This document shows, in pieces, positions 10,801 through 20,741 of a stretch of DNA of 64,000 nucleotides (positions within the stretch are counted from its first letter, which is position 1; each line of letters opens with the position of its first letter). The notes under the pieces were generated by a model, which saw nothing but the letters and a program-made list of their open reading frames with translations, did no database searches and was not told the DNA's origin. Position numbers and translations under genes: made by a program. This stretch comes from Bombyx mori. Lineage: Eukaryota > Arthropoda > Insecta > Lepidoptera > Bombycidae. Location: the NCBI RefSeq assembly GCF_030269925.1, contig NC_085121.1, positions 15,827,501 to 15,891,500 on the forward strand, written 5' to 3'.

Positions 10801-11515
10801 CTATGTAGGCCCCTGACATTGCTGAAATCCACATTAAATGTGGAATGGGGAGCCGCCTGTGAAACCCTTTTCTTTTTTTTTGTCGACTTCATAGTTGTTC
10901 AATTATCGGAGAGTAGGATTAGGAGAGGTAGGATGTTGGAGGTGAGACCGAGGCAACACCTGAATGAAGCGCGGAACATAGTACGTGCTCGACCACGGAT
11001 TGCGTGAGAGACCGACGCAGGGCATGGAAGGGCCCCCAGTCCACTCTGCATGCGATCGCCGGGATCCACTCCGGTCTCCGACTCCGGCACGACGACCGCA
11101 CGACAGGATTTTACACCGGTTGGCGGGACAGCTTCCCGGGGCGGAGTTTAGTAGAGACACCCGGGTTCAGGTCCCCTACTGACCGGCGGGCGGCAGCGGG
11201 TACCGTTTCACTGGGTCTCCCTATACCCCCGTCAAACAATCACGCCCCGTGAGTTCGCACGCACGTCTGCTCCGCAAGTTCCAGGCGTCACCAAGACTTA
11301 CCTCCAACAAGGAAAGGGAAAGGGAAGGGATAGAACTGGCTCTCCAACCCACACGCCGGAACACAGCTAGGCTATTTGGCGGCGGACTCTAGTTGGAGGG
11401 TGGTCGCCAGCCAGTCGGACTAGGTCCTACCACCGGTTATGTTTTCGGCTCCCGTTTAGCACCACCCAGGGGTCACTTGTAGGGAATCGCGGGTTAAACC
11501 TACGGAAGCGGGAAG
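7864..11515 (-). mobile_element. Near full-length jockey-type LINE
   Basis: The element runs on the minus strand. It has a GC-rich leader of roughly 600 bp (11,515 to 10,893), one long ORF (10,892-7,929), a 3' untranslated region of only about 48 nt, and a 17-nt poly(A) tail (T run 7,864-7,880). A second copy of its 3' end, truncated to about 110 bp, lies at 22,750-22,865. I saw no ORF1 in the leader, so the copy either lacks it or is 5'-truncated. No clear target-site duplication was found, so the 5' boundary near 11,515 is set only by the drop in GC content. Confidence 0.75.
7929..10892 (-). CDS. LINE ORF2: AP endonuclease plus reverse transcriptase (987 aa)
   Basis: This protein nicks target DNA and copies the element RNA at the nick (target-primed reverse transcription). 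The N-terminal quarter is an apurinic-type endonuclease, with LTETQ, GDFNAHHQEW and SSDHCLI as the expected Glu, Asp/Asn and Asp-His motifs. The central reverse transcriptase shows SSYRPIAITS, GFRHGRSAGD, SLDIAKAFDRVWH, GVPQGSVLSPTLF and the catalytic CYADDST, followed by a thumb region with FNPIKTQVCAF and LGVDVSSD. A basic tail ends at TAA (7,929-7,931). All catalytic residues I can check are intact and there is no internal stop or frameshift, which is unusual among the LINE remnants here. The jockey/CR1-like assignment rests on motif style and domain order; the exact clade would need a tree. Confidence 0.85.
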   Translation of the reverse strand: MKSTKKKKRVSQAAPHSTFNVDFSNVRGLHSNLDAVHHHLETAQPALLFLTETQISAPDDTSYLEYPGYVLEHNFLRKAGVCVFVRADVCCRRLRGLEQRDLSLLWLRVDHGGCSRIYACLYRSHSSDAGSALFEHVQEGTNRVLEQYPSAEVVVLGDFNAHHQEWLGSRTTDLPGRTAYDFALAYGFSQLVTQPTRVPDIEGHEPSLLDLLLTTDPAGYSVVVDAPLGSSDHCLIRAAVPLSRPDRRTTTGYRRVWRYMSADWDGLREFYASYPWGRFCFSSADPDVCADRLKDVVLQGMELFIPFSEVPVGGRSRPWYNNASRDAARLKRSAYVAWDNARRRRDPNISGERRKYNAASRSYKKVIAKAKSEHVARVGERLKSYSSGSRAFWSLAKAAEGNFCRSSLPPLRKSDDSLAHSAKEKADLLVKLFASNSTVDDGGATPPNIPRCDSSLPDICFTQCAVRRELRLLDVHKSSGPDGIPAVVLKTCAPELTPALTRLYRLSYCTNRVPSSWKTAHVHPIPKKGDRSDPSSYRPIAITSLLSKVMERIINTQLLKYLEDRQLISDRQYGFRHGRSAGDLLVYLTHRWAEALESKGEALAVSLDIAKAFDRVWHRALLSKLPSYGIPEGLCKWIASFLDGRSITVVVDGDCSDTMTINAGVPQGSVLSPTLFILYINDMLSIDGMHCYADDSTGDARYIGHQSLSRSVVQERRSKLVSEVENSLGRVSEWGELNLVQFNPIKTQVCAFTAKKDPFVMAPQFQGVSLQPSESIGILGVDVSSDVQFRSHLEGKAKLASKMLGVLNRAKRYFTPGQRLLLYKAQVRPRMEYCSHLWAGAPKYQLLPFDSIQRRAVRIVDNPILSDRLEPLGLRRDFGSLCILYRMFHGECSEELFEMIPTSRFYHRTARHRSRVHPYYLEPLRSSTVRFQRSFLPRTIRLWNELPSSVFPERYDMSFFKRGLWRVLSGRQRLGSAPGIAEVHGRR

Positions 11516-12005
11516 CACTCACATCTATATACAACAAGTTGTTGATTTGTTAGTGCGTAAAATCACGAATCAGCGAACACACTGTCGCATTCACTAAGTG
11601 CTCGTATTACCAGAGTTACCGGGATCATGGCATTTAACATGATAATAAGTTCTTCATTATTCTTCATACATTCTTTGTTCGAAATTTCATCCAAATCCCT
11701 TCAGCGATTTCTGCGTAATTGACTTGACTAACAACAATAAAAACCATCACATTTACAACAACAATATAGTACCCAGATTATAATTAATAGCAGTTTTTAT
11801 TTGTCTTCATTAAGCAGCGAGTCTTCCAATAAATTAAAACTTAATAATCTATCTGACTGAATTATGTTACCAATTACATTTGTTAATTTTGCGTTAATAC
11901 TGTGATGAAACCAGTTTTCAATCAACATTAGTTGTACACTGTTAGATTGCACATAGAATAATAATTTATGCCCTGACTGCGATGAATGGCGATAGTTCAT
12001 GAAAT

Positions 12006-12151
12006 TATATCGAGGCGTGAAAGACTTTTTGATTCAAGCGGCACTTCCGAGTTTACAGAGAACTATCTAAAGTTTTTAAATAAAACGCACCTTTAATTAC
12101 AAAGATAAATGTCGCGTACTGAGCGAAATGACGCATAAACCATATAATATT
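12006..12151. repeat. Partial copy of the 'ATCGAGGGGTG' inverted-repeat family
   Basis: It starts with ATATCGAGGCGTGAAAG and contains AAAACGCACCTTTAATTACA, both shared with the elements at 22,030-22,293 and 45,305-46,344. The right terminal repeat is not recognisable, because a different inverted-repeat element abuts at 12,152. Confidence 0.45.
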
Positions 12152-12391
12152 ATATCGACGCTTAAAAGGCAAATTTGACTAAGCGACAATGCGTGAACTT
12201 TACAGGAGACTAATTTAAAGTTGAAATACCTGAAAAAAAATCTATTTTAACGAATCTAGCTGTAGGATTGAAATGATTTTAATAGACCTAGAAATAATTT
12301 TTTTTTGCGCATCTAATATAGTTATTGCCTATCATTTATGTATAAAGCAGTTATTGTCGCTTAGTCATGTTTGCCTTTCAAGCGTCGATAT
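12152..12391. mobile_element. MITE of about 240 bp with long inverted repeats
   Basis: The left end (ATATCGACGCTTAAAAGGCA) and the reverse complement of the right end (ATATCGACGCTTGAAAGGCA) match through to GACTAAGCGACAAT, about 38 bp per arm with a few mismatches. The interior is AT-rich and non-coding. The flanks allow a TA target duplication, which I could not separate from the repeat itself. Confidence 0.55.
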
Positions 12392-12556
12392 GGTTCGTCC
12401 CTCGATATGTCATCACAAACAACAAAAAATCATTACATCAAATAATTAACATTTCAACGAAACACTTTATTTCAACTAAACTAATGAACAAATCAAATAG
12501 AAAACGAAACAGTCTTACACACCGACAATGTCGGCATCTAACAGAGTTGTAGGTAT

Positions 12557-12585
12557 AGTGTAAAGAGAGAGAGAGAGAGGCAGAG
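12557..12585 (+). repeat. GA dinucleotide microsatellite
   Basis: An uninterrupted GA run followed by GGCAGAGAG. It shows no link to any gene in the vicinity. Confidence 0.8.
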
Positions 12586-12591
12586 AGTATC

Positions 12592-15500
12592 TTTAATACG
12601 CGTTCATTCACAGGCGATGACGACCTACCCACATCTAAAATTTACAAATTAAAGATGGACATCTAATTACGTTGTATTTCCAATTTCATATTTATATTAT
12701 CAACACCAATTACATTAACAGCTTGACTTCAATTTTAAACAATAATACGCTCATTGAAAAAACAATGATATTGAAAACCCCATAAACTCAAAGTATTTTG
12801 GGCTATTCAGAGCAAACCACCGGTTATGAACTATTGAATTTGTCAGCATGTTTCAAACAATTCCAATCATGTCAGTCGTAAAACAAGAACACCCGCTACC
12901 CACAAACCACCGATCAATAGCAAAAGTCATAAAAATGTGTACAGATTATAGTATCGTTAAAATCGGCTTAAAACTGTCTGCGTCAGGGCCGAATGTGACG
13001 TAACGGCAATATTAAAATTTGTCAGCCCACGGGGCCGCTCTGCAAAGGAAGCCATCAAATAGTATCATGTCAAGAACGGATATACGAAAATTGTTGTAGG
13101 TATCTACGTATCGGGTGGAATCATGACTCTTTTTAGAAAATACCAGCAATTTGACTTTTCGAAAGTGAAACGATTTGTAATGTAATAGTCCACACCTTTA
13201 AAATAATGAGGACCCTACTGTAAGCCTATTACCTATTAAATTATACCACCTTTAACATAAGTGAATTAAAAAATAATAAAAATAACCCCAAATTAAGAAT
13301 CGTCGGGATTTAGTATAACATTAAAGGTGTGACAACCTCTATTTCAATGACTAAATTTTTTTTATCTACGAAATGCGTTTATGCAACAATTTTACGAATC
13401 AATGGCGGGAACGGGAATATCGAAGTAATATGAACTGTTTTATTTTGTTAATTTAGTGTTCCTTCAGGTATAAATATGTAATTATGGTGATTTATTAAAT
13501 GGTTAGCATTTGTGAAAGTGCACAAATGTAGGAAAATTAAACAAAGCCGCAGGGCGTGACCACTCGGGTTCTTCAAAAATCTCGCCAATCCTGAATATTA
13601 TAAAATTTGGAATCTGACGTGACAAGAAAATTTAGTCGCTACCTTTTAAATCAAGCCCGTTACCTAAATACAAAGATTAAAAAGCGCAAGACATGTACGT
13701 ACCTACTTTGTGAAAAAAAAACAACAGTAATGGCATCCGGTGCAGACGAGATTCGTACCTAATTAATTGAATTTCGTAAAGGGAGGGCAAAAGGGCTCTG
13801 CAAGTGATCGAGTATTCATGTATTGTACCTATTGTGCCTGTTATATTGAAAGAGCTGCGCAGGTATATAAAAACCCTTATTTGATAAGTTAAACAATTTT
13901 CGACTTTAATGTCTAGGACAAACATGTGAAACACATAACAATGTCATCTTTTTATGACCAATTATGTAGATTTATACTGATTTAATAGTTGATTTTATAT
14001 TTTTAGTAACAATAAATATAAAGTAATTGTTTGAATAAAAACAACTTCATAAAGTACACTTTAACACTATCTTTTACAGTTCAATGAAATAACACGTCAG
14101 ATGGACAAAGAAAGGTAACTAATTTTTTTTTCTTTTTGTTTTCAATAATAGCTTTCGTCTCGCTGCTCCGCCGGCTTGGTGCACAACTTAGAATAAAAGG
14201 AAGCCTATATTCTATCCCAGGTTTTCATTTATTTCCGTACTGGATTTCGTCAAAATCATTTCAGTCCTTTCGACATAAAAACAATCATAGAGTTCCTTTT
14301 TTTGGAGGATCTATTTTATTGAAATAAATTAGCCCCAAATTAAAATTACTTCAGAATCCGTTACGCAGCTCCAAAGATTTGTGCAAACAAACAAATCGAG
14401 AGTAAGTCAGTTCAAGCTATTAGTCTCCTTTATTTACCCCCTTGAGTTTCTTCATTCTGCTTCATTTCAATCATATATTGATTTTTAATTCTTCGATCCA
14501 AGCATGGTACTAGAACCGAGTGTACGGCAATTCGGTCTGTGTAATCGTAATCATAGAATCCAATTCTGACGTGTTCTTCAAAGATATCAATACTGCCTAT
14601 AACTTTTTAGTCCCAATTTTAAGAGTGGGATCACAATTTGAACGTTACGGCAATAAAATATTGTGTAAGTGTTCGTTAAGGCACCAGTAGTAAACGAAGG
14701 CAAACATGAACATTATTTTCTATTAATTTACATTCAAATTGGCCTTATCTTATAGTTAAACTCAGGAATGCTTTTTTTATTTAATGAAATAGATCTATGT
14801 GTGGGAGATCCGATGGTGTGGTAAGTTCTTGCCAAAGCTTCCAAACAAAGCACGTCTTGAGATATGAGATCTAAGTTTTAATTACCCTGACACCTTACCA
14901 TTAGTAATTTTTTTATCTATTATAAAGTCAAATAAAAACATGATTTTTTCAATTTAAAGTCGCATTTTAAGTACTTGCTATGCAAGTACATTAATCATTC
15001 AAAAAGATCAAAAACCGTGTACTGATAAATTAATAGTAGGTCTCGTACTTCAATCAATAAGGTCTGCTCGGCGTAGGGTTGTCGACCTTCCTCGTGTTTA
15101 CTCAACATACGTTCCGCTGTCAACCAGTCCACCCACAACATTCTGTCATACCAAATATTCGTTACCGGCGGAAGAGTTCTTCGGGAGTTTTAGAAATCAT
15201 TATCATCATGATCTTGAAATTCTTTAAGAGATGCTATCTACATATTCTTGCAACAAATGAATTAGACGTCATGGTTGGGTTGGAAAAACATATTAAATTT
15301 TTATGCAAGTATAGAAATCATAAACAATAGCTGAAAATTCCAGCAGTAGCTCAATATATAGAACATGAGCTTGTCCATCTGTCTCTGCCGTCCAGCTATA
15401 GGTACAGACTAAAAATATATATTCGGCTTAGAAATTATAAGCGTCAAACTATCCGTAGTCGTGTCCTCACTTCAGTTGCCACATTCCCGCGTCTAGTAGT

Positions 15501-18500
15501 CGTTATCAATAAATATTCAATGACAGCTATGATAGATAGGTTAGTTTAGAAAGTACATAACCAAACAGGATATTTTCAAGATAACGAAGTCCATCCCGAC
15601 TTGGTATTTCTATTGGTCAGTTTTGTTAAGAAACTAGAGGATGTTGACCTTTACGTTTTACGTTTGAAAGATTTTCTTTGGCCCGAACTGGCTACCTCGT
15701 GACTTCTTCTAATAACTAGCACACAGCTTACTATGAATTAATTAAAGCATACCTCTAATTACGCAATATTGAAAAAAGCCGAAACTAATAGTGATTTCGT
15801 TCGGAATGATATTTCTGACTGAAATATTTTGATGTGACATCGAGGGTAGTCTTCGACAATCTATCTAAAACGGAGTAACCGCGAGAAATGTATGTCTCCT
15901 TGTGATAACAATGTAATAAATCGTATTCCAACGAAAACATATTAAGAAAGGTAAATAGAATTGCTAAACGATGTAATCTTATTATTGTATGGTATAAATA
16001 CGGTGGTGAAGCACATTATTCGTGTTCATGTTCATCATTACAGATCCTTCAAAAATTATTACGTATACTCCACATTTGAATATAAAGGCTACTCAATATT
16101 AAAATCTGGTTTGAAATGCATACGAGTACTGGTGATTTCTGAATACCGGTACAGACTTGGCGCGACGAATGCCGTTAGAAGCCGCAACATTCGACTATTG
16201 CATGCTAAATAACTTGTAAACTATTCCGCATGCAGAATACTTCAGAAACTTCGATTTCTCAGCCACTCGTGACTACGGCTAATGCAACTTGTTCAAACTA
16301 CGACGGGTAAACGGTAGAAGAATGTCGAATAAATAAGATAGGCATCATGGCAATATTTTCTATTACGATTAAAATTATATTTACAATTTAAAATTAAATC
16401 GTTCATTGGTTTCTCCTTGTAGCTTTTATTCGATTGTCATGTAAGTAACCATTCGAATATTATCAGCGTCTACAGCTGTGGATGGATGGCCATAGACCTC
16501 TCCCAAGGTTTGTCACAATTATCGGTCCTTAACATATGGAAATTAATTACATAATTTATATCACTATGGAAATTCAGATGGTTTGATGACGGCACTTGAA
16601 ATAATGCTCTCCTTAGGCTTATATTCTCTATATAGTGAACTCTTTACAAGTTCATCGTTGGTGCAATCGCTCGTCAACCATTAAAACTTTACATTAATAA
16701 CAAACAAACCGAAAATAAACAAACAATAATTCCACTAATCACAGGCATCTAAATACTTAAGTACCTAATTTAATTGATTCTGCCTTGTGACTCACCCAGT
16801 ATCGCCCGAAAAATAGACAGTGTCACTTTAGTTTTCTTCCAATATATTTGTGTTATCTTATTCTAGATTATTATGCTTAAACGCTACTTTAAATGCGTTC
16901 GCACTAATTTTACAAATGAGTGTTTATGAATGTAATTGTAAAGGATTTTCTGAAAACAATCAATAGTAGGACGTAAAGGAATATGCCATGGTTGAAAGCT
17001 TAATCACTGATTCTTCATGAAAGCGCAAAAGTAGCAAAATATGTATAACAAAGTATGATAAATGAATGACATACATCCTGTAACGAAGAAGTGCAATAAA
17101 ATTAAGACGAAAAGCAAGTTTAGTAAAATACATGTCTAAACGTTGGTAAAAAAAGGAATTTAAAATTATAATTCATATCTGCTATTAAGATCTAATCTCG
17201 AAACATTTAACACTACCATATTGTCTAATTAGCATTAATGGATTATGAAACACTATGCTATATTTTTGGGTTGGTTGTGGCTAACAAATGTGTTTACAAA
17301 TATGAGACTTCGTCCATAGAACAAACTTTTGCTAATAATATGGAAACGATACAGGAAAACAGCTAAAAAATCGCTATTTTAGCAAGTAATCTTAAGTATA
17401 ATTAATAGTGGAGTAACTTATACTTGCTACGCCTAGATGCCAATTAAGAAAACTCGTATTAACAATGAAACGAATTGACGAAAAAGTACTAATGATTTGG
17501 CATCACGACAAAACCCTCAGTGTCATCGACATTAGTAGGACTATTTTGTAATAAAATTACTGCCAAATCTTGAGTTCGTGCAAATTTCATACACAATTTC
17601 TTCATTTTGAATAAATAGTCTGAATTTGCAACCAAAGATGTGAAATCATCACCTTTTTTTATGTTATAATATAAACGCGAGATCCTGGGTTAAAAGAAAA
17701 TGATAACATTGGCTTTTTCGAAACGGTCGAGATTTCGTCAGTAAAGAGAGCGCCTAGAAGATATGATGATAGGTGTTATAAAGATAATTAAGTACAGATA
17801 TAGAAAACATTTGTAATACGTAAAATTAATATAATAATACGTAACCTTACATTAGTAGTTATGCAAGCTAACTTCAACGGTTACTCATTAAATTGGCAAA
17901 AGTAAAGAAACTGCCGATTCAATAACATTATGTAGAGAGATCTCAGATGTGCAAGTCAAGTTCAGTCTCAAATCAGTAATTCTGTAATTTACAGGTATTC
18001 CTCATAATGCCTCATAATGCAAGCTAACGATCGTACACCACGAATATTACGTAGATCTAAGATTTGTGTTTGAAGAATTTGTTTCACCATTGCATTTGCT
18101 TGACCATTTGGTCAACCATACTTAAATTATTTCGCAGAATACAACTTTATTAGACGAACAAGTATGTTGCAATATGAGCATTTCATGTTACCGCCCACTA
18201 AGACAACTACACCCACGTGACTCTAGATCTGAGAACTTTGTATTTTTTTCGACCATAACGTTGAATGCTTTCTGAAAGTTTTTAATCGTAATTGAAAATA
18301 GTCGTCACTTCAAGGTGACGGTAAAAACAAAAATGGTTTAACTGGAAAATAATTATATTCAGAAACGAGCCAACTAATGGTACTCAATACCTATGGTTTA
18401 CCTTCCTGGATAGATAGTCGTGCTTTCAATCTACCAAAGACTGGGGTTGATTTAATCAAGGCAGTCAGTACATTATGACTTTAATGATTTTAGACTGTCC

Positions 18501-19141
18501 ATGCCAATATTCAAAGAAACATTGACAATGAAATTCTACTAAAATTAGGTCCCACAAGTAATGCAATAAAAAATATAATAATATAAGTACGTACTATTAA
18601 TTAAAAGAGTAACTGCGTTTCCTTTTTTTTTTGTCAAGATTCCAGAATATTTTATACAATGCATGGGCATCTCTATTTTTATGTCTCAGGTAAAAAAGGA
18701 CAGCGTGCCATTAACGGTTCGATTGTTCTACGCTGCATTCGTTTCAAGACAATGCATCTTTTTAACAAATTTTTACTTTAGGAACTTGACTGATTAAATT
18801 TTAAAATTAAATAGTTTGGATTTTATACAAAGCGATTTAATAAACGATTTCGAACAAACAATATTTACATGTAGTTCTAATCAAAGAATCATACTTTAAA
18901 TTAAAAAAAAGCTTTATTACATTATTATCAAAGTTTTACTTGCTGTTAGAAGGTAGGTACAACATCAACATACAAACAAACACGAGTCTGGCGATTTAAC
19001 AAAACTACTGTTCTCGTTTTAGCGATAAAGCATTTTTCTTCAGAGAATAAATTTTCTTTTGAAGTGATTAAAATAAACCACACTGAGCTACACTTTACGC
19101 CGCTTTACCGTTAATGTGCTTTAAAATAGAATATCTGTAAC
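12592..19141. other. Long AT-rich stretch without recognisable genes
   Basis: About 6.5 kb with no exon-like open frame flanked by splice signals and no familiar repeat. Small items only: a short hairpin near 14,968-14,990 (AGTACTTGC / GCAAGTACA) and a decayed GC-richer patch near 14,150-14,190. It is most likely intron of the glypican-like gene. Regulatory elements may be present, but I have no sequence evidence for any. Confidence 0.4.
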
Positions 19142-19237
19142 ATGTGTTTCGTTTGCGAAAGCATGTTAACAACAACCATATCATGTACTATCATTATCAT
19201 TATCACATTCAGCTGTAGAGCGGCGCGTGATTCTCAC

Positions 19238-19388
19238 CTGAGTTTGGCTGCGGTTGAATATCTACCATCGCGGACATCCCTTTCTTTTCAAACATATTTT
19301 TCACATTTGTACACGAAATTTCCGTATCGGCAGCATTGGCTCCCGCCAAAAAACACACAGTCAAAAGAAATAGTATAAGACTCTTCAT
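19238..19388 (-). CDS. Glypican-like protein, first coding exon
   Basis: Glypicans are GPI-anchored heparan sulfate proteoglycans that shape Wnt, Hedgehog and BMP gradients at the cell surface. The exon gives 50 residues plus one base. It begins with a clear signal peptide (MKSLILFLLTVCFLAGANA) and then a Cys-x-x-Val-Lys-x-x-Phe pattern and a Pro-x-Pro-x-x-Gly end that resemble the start of the mature glypican domain. It closes at a good splice donor (CTCAG|GTGAGA). The rest of the gene must lie toward lower coordinates, beyond the window or in exons I could not see. An in-frame upstream ATG at 19,469 would place the hydrophobic stretch too far inside, so I chose 19,388. Only one short exon supports the family call, so dally and dally-like cannot be told apart. 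Confidence 0.55.
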
Positions 19389-20741
19389 ATTGAATCCGAA
19401 AATCGATTTTTTGTTAAGCGACAGTTCGATACGACAACACTCTCTCACATCCGTTTTAGTGATTTTCAAGAATATAATTTAATTATTAGAAACACAAATT
19501 TAACCCTAAGTCCATTAATTAAATTATTAAAAACTAATATCTTGAAATTATTTTACGATACAAGAGATGCCACACGCAACCCGCGACCGTTCAACTGCGA
19601 TCCATGATGGTCGCAGCCCGACTGTATTGTACTGTACGACTGAAGTCAGCCGAAAGCGAGCTTCGAAGCATTGCCAGCTTGTAGTTTTGCTATGTTACTA
19701 AAATACGAATTAAATTACAATTTCAATTCACAAGTTGAAAATTAATTAATATGAAAATTAAAAGTTGATTACAAAATATTTTTTTCTATACTTACATCAT
19801 TTGTTGTTCGCATCACCTATAGTCGGATTTTTTATTAGACGAAGTCAACTGACGTTTACTGTGTTGTCAGGTTCTGATGAAATAAAAATAGTGTTGTGAC
19901 AAATTGAATGATTGAAAAAACTCCTGAATTAATGAAATTGCCTCGATTGTCTAGTGAATAGTTGGTGTGCCGAATTGCCGATATCGGGTACGGGGTTTGA
20001 ATTTTAGGCGTGCTTTGTACATACCAATGAGTTTTCGACGAAATATTATGTTCCTATAGTATCTACCTGTACTGAATACCGAGTGTTTTAAACATTAAGA
20101 AAAACATTGCGAGGAAGCTTGTAAGACTGTCCTATTTCCAATACATCATATAGTTGAAATTATAGATGTATAAAATATAACAATTATAGGTATGTAATGA
20201 AAATAAAAAAAACTAATTGTAGTTACATACTACTAGTAACATATATTGGAGCACTTTAATACAATTTTATTGTAAAATATAAATAATATTCTTTTATAGT
20301 TTGAAATTAATGATTAACTCTTGACACTCATTGTTCATTCATGTGATTGAACGAGAACTGAACGCATCACTATTACTTTAAATATAGTAACATTATTTCA
20401 CAAAGTGACATTAGCTACTGTCAGTTGGCTTCGTCTAATTAAAAATCCGACTATAATTTATTTCCTTTCCACAGAGTAGTGTAACTGTTACAGATTCCTA
20501 CTGTAAAGTGCAGAATGGATAAACTAACTTAAAGTAGGTAAAGAATAGGTTTGCATATGCAGACAAAGTTCAGTCTGAATATAATATTCCGTTTATTTTA
20601 ATTAATTAATTCACACTACGAAAAGTTTTCGAAAGGATTATTGAGTCAATCTAAGAAACTAATATTTACCTAATGAGATACTGTTTGGTTTTAGTTAATT
20701 ATTAATTATTTAGTTGTTGTATTTACGTAACTGGTTCAATC
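19389..20741. promoter_or_regulatory. Divergent intergenic region between glypican-like gene and PUDP
   Basis: These 1.35 kb separate two start codons pointing away from each other, so both promoters must lie here. A GC-richer patch around 19,570-19,680 is the best candidate for the glypican transcription start, and the AT-rich 20,460-20,740 would serve PUDP. A 634-bp transposon (19,820-20,453) sits between them. No TATA box can be assigned with confidence. Confidence 0.35.
19820..20453. mobile_element. Non-autonomous Tc1/mariner-like transposon with ~35-bp inverted repeats
   Basis: The left end (TAGTCGGATTTTTTATTAGA) and the reverse complement of the right end (TAGTCGGATTTTTAATTAGA) continue to match through CGAAG(T/C)CAACTGAC, about 34 bp with two mismatches. 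Both ends are flanked by TA (19,818-19,819 and 20,454-20,455), the target duplication of Tc1/mariner elements. The AT-rich interior has no open frame. It separates the divergent promoters of the glypican-like gene and PUDP. Confidence 0.7.

Noticed and set aside
10893..11252. Short minus-strand frames in the LINE leader as a possible ORF1
   Set aside because: They are 60-85 codons, mutually overlapping, and lack zinc knuckles or a coiled coil; no support for ORF1.
14140..14330. Possible decayed Helitron end (CGTCTCGCTGCTCCGCCGGC)
   Set aside because: No TC or CTAG terminus could be placed, so it is not called.
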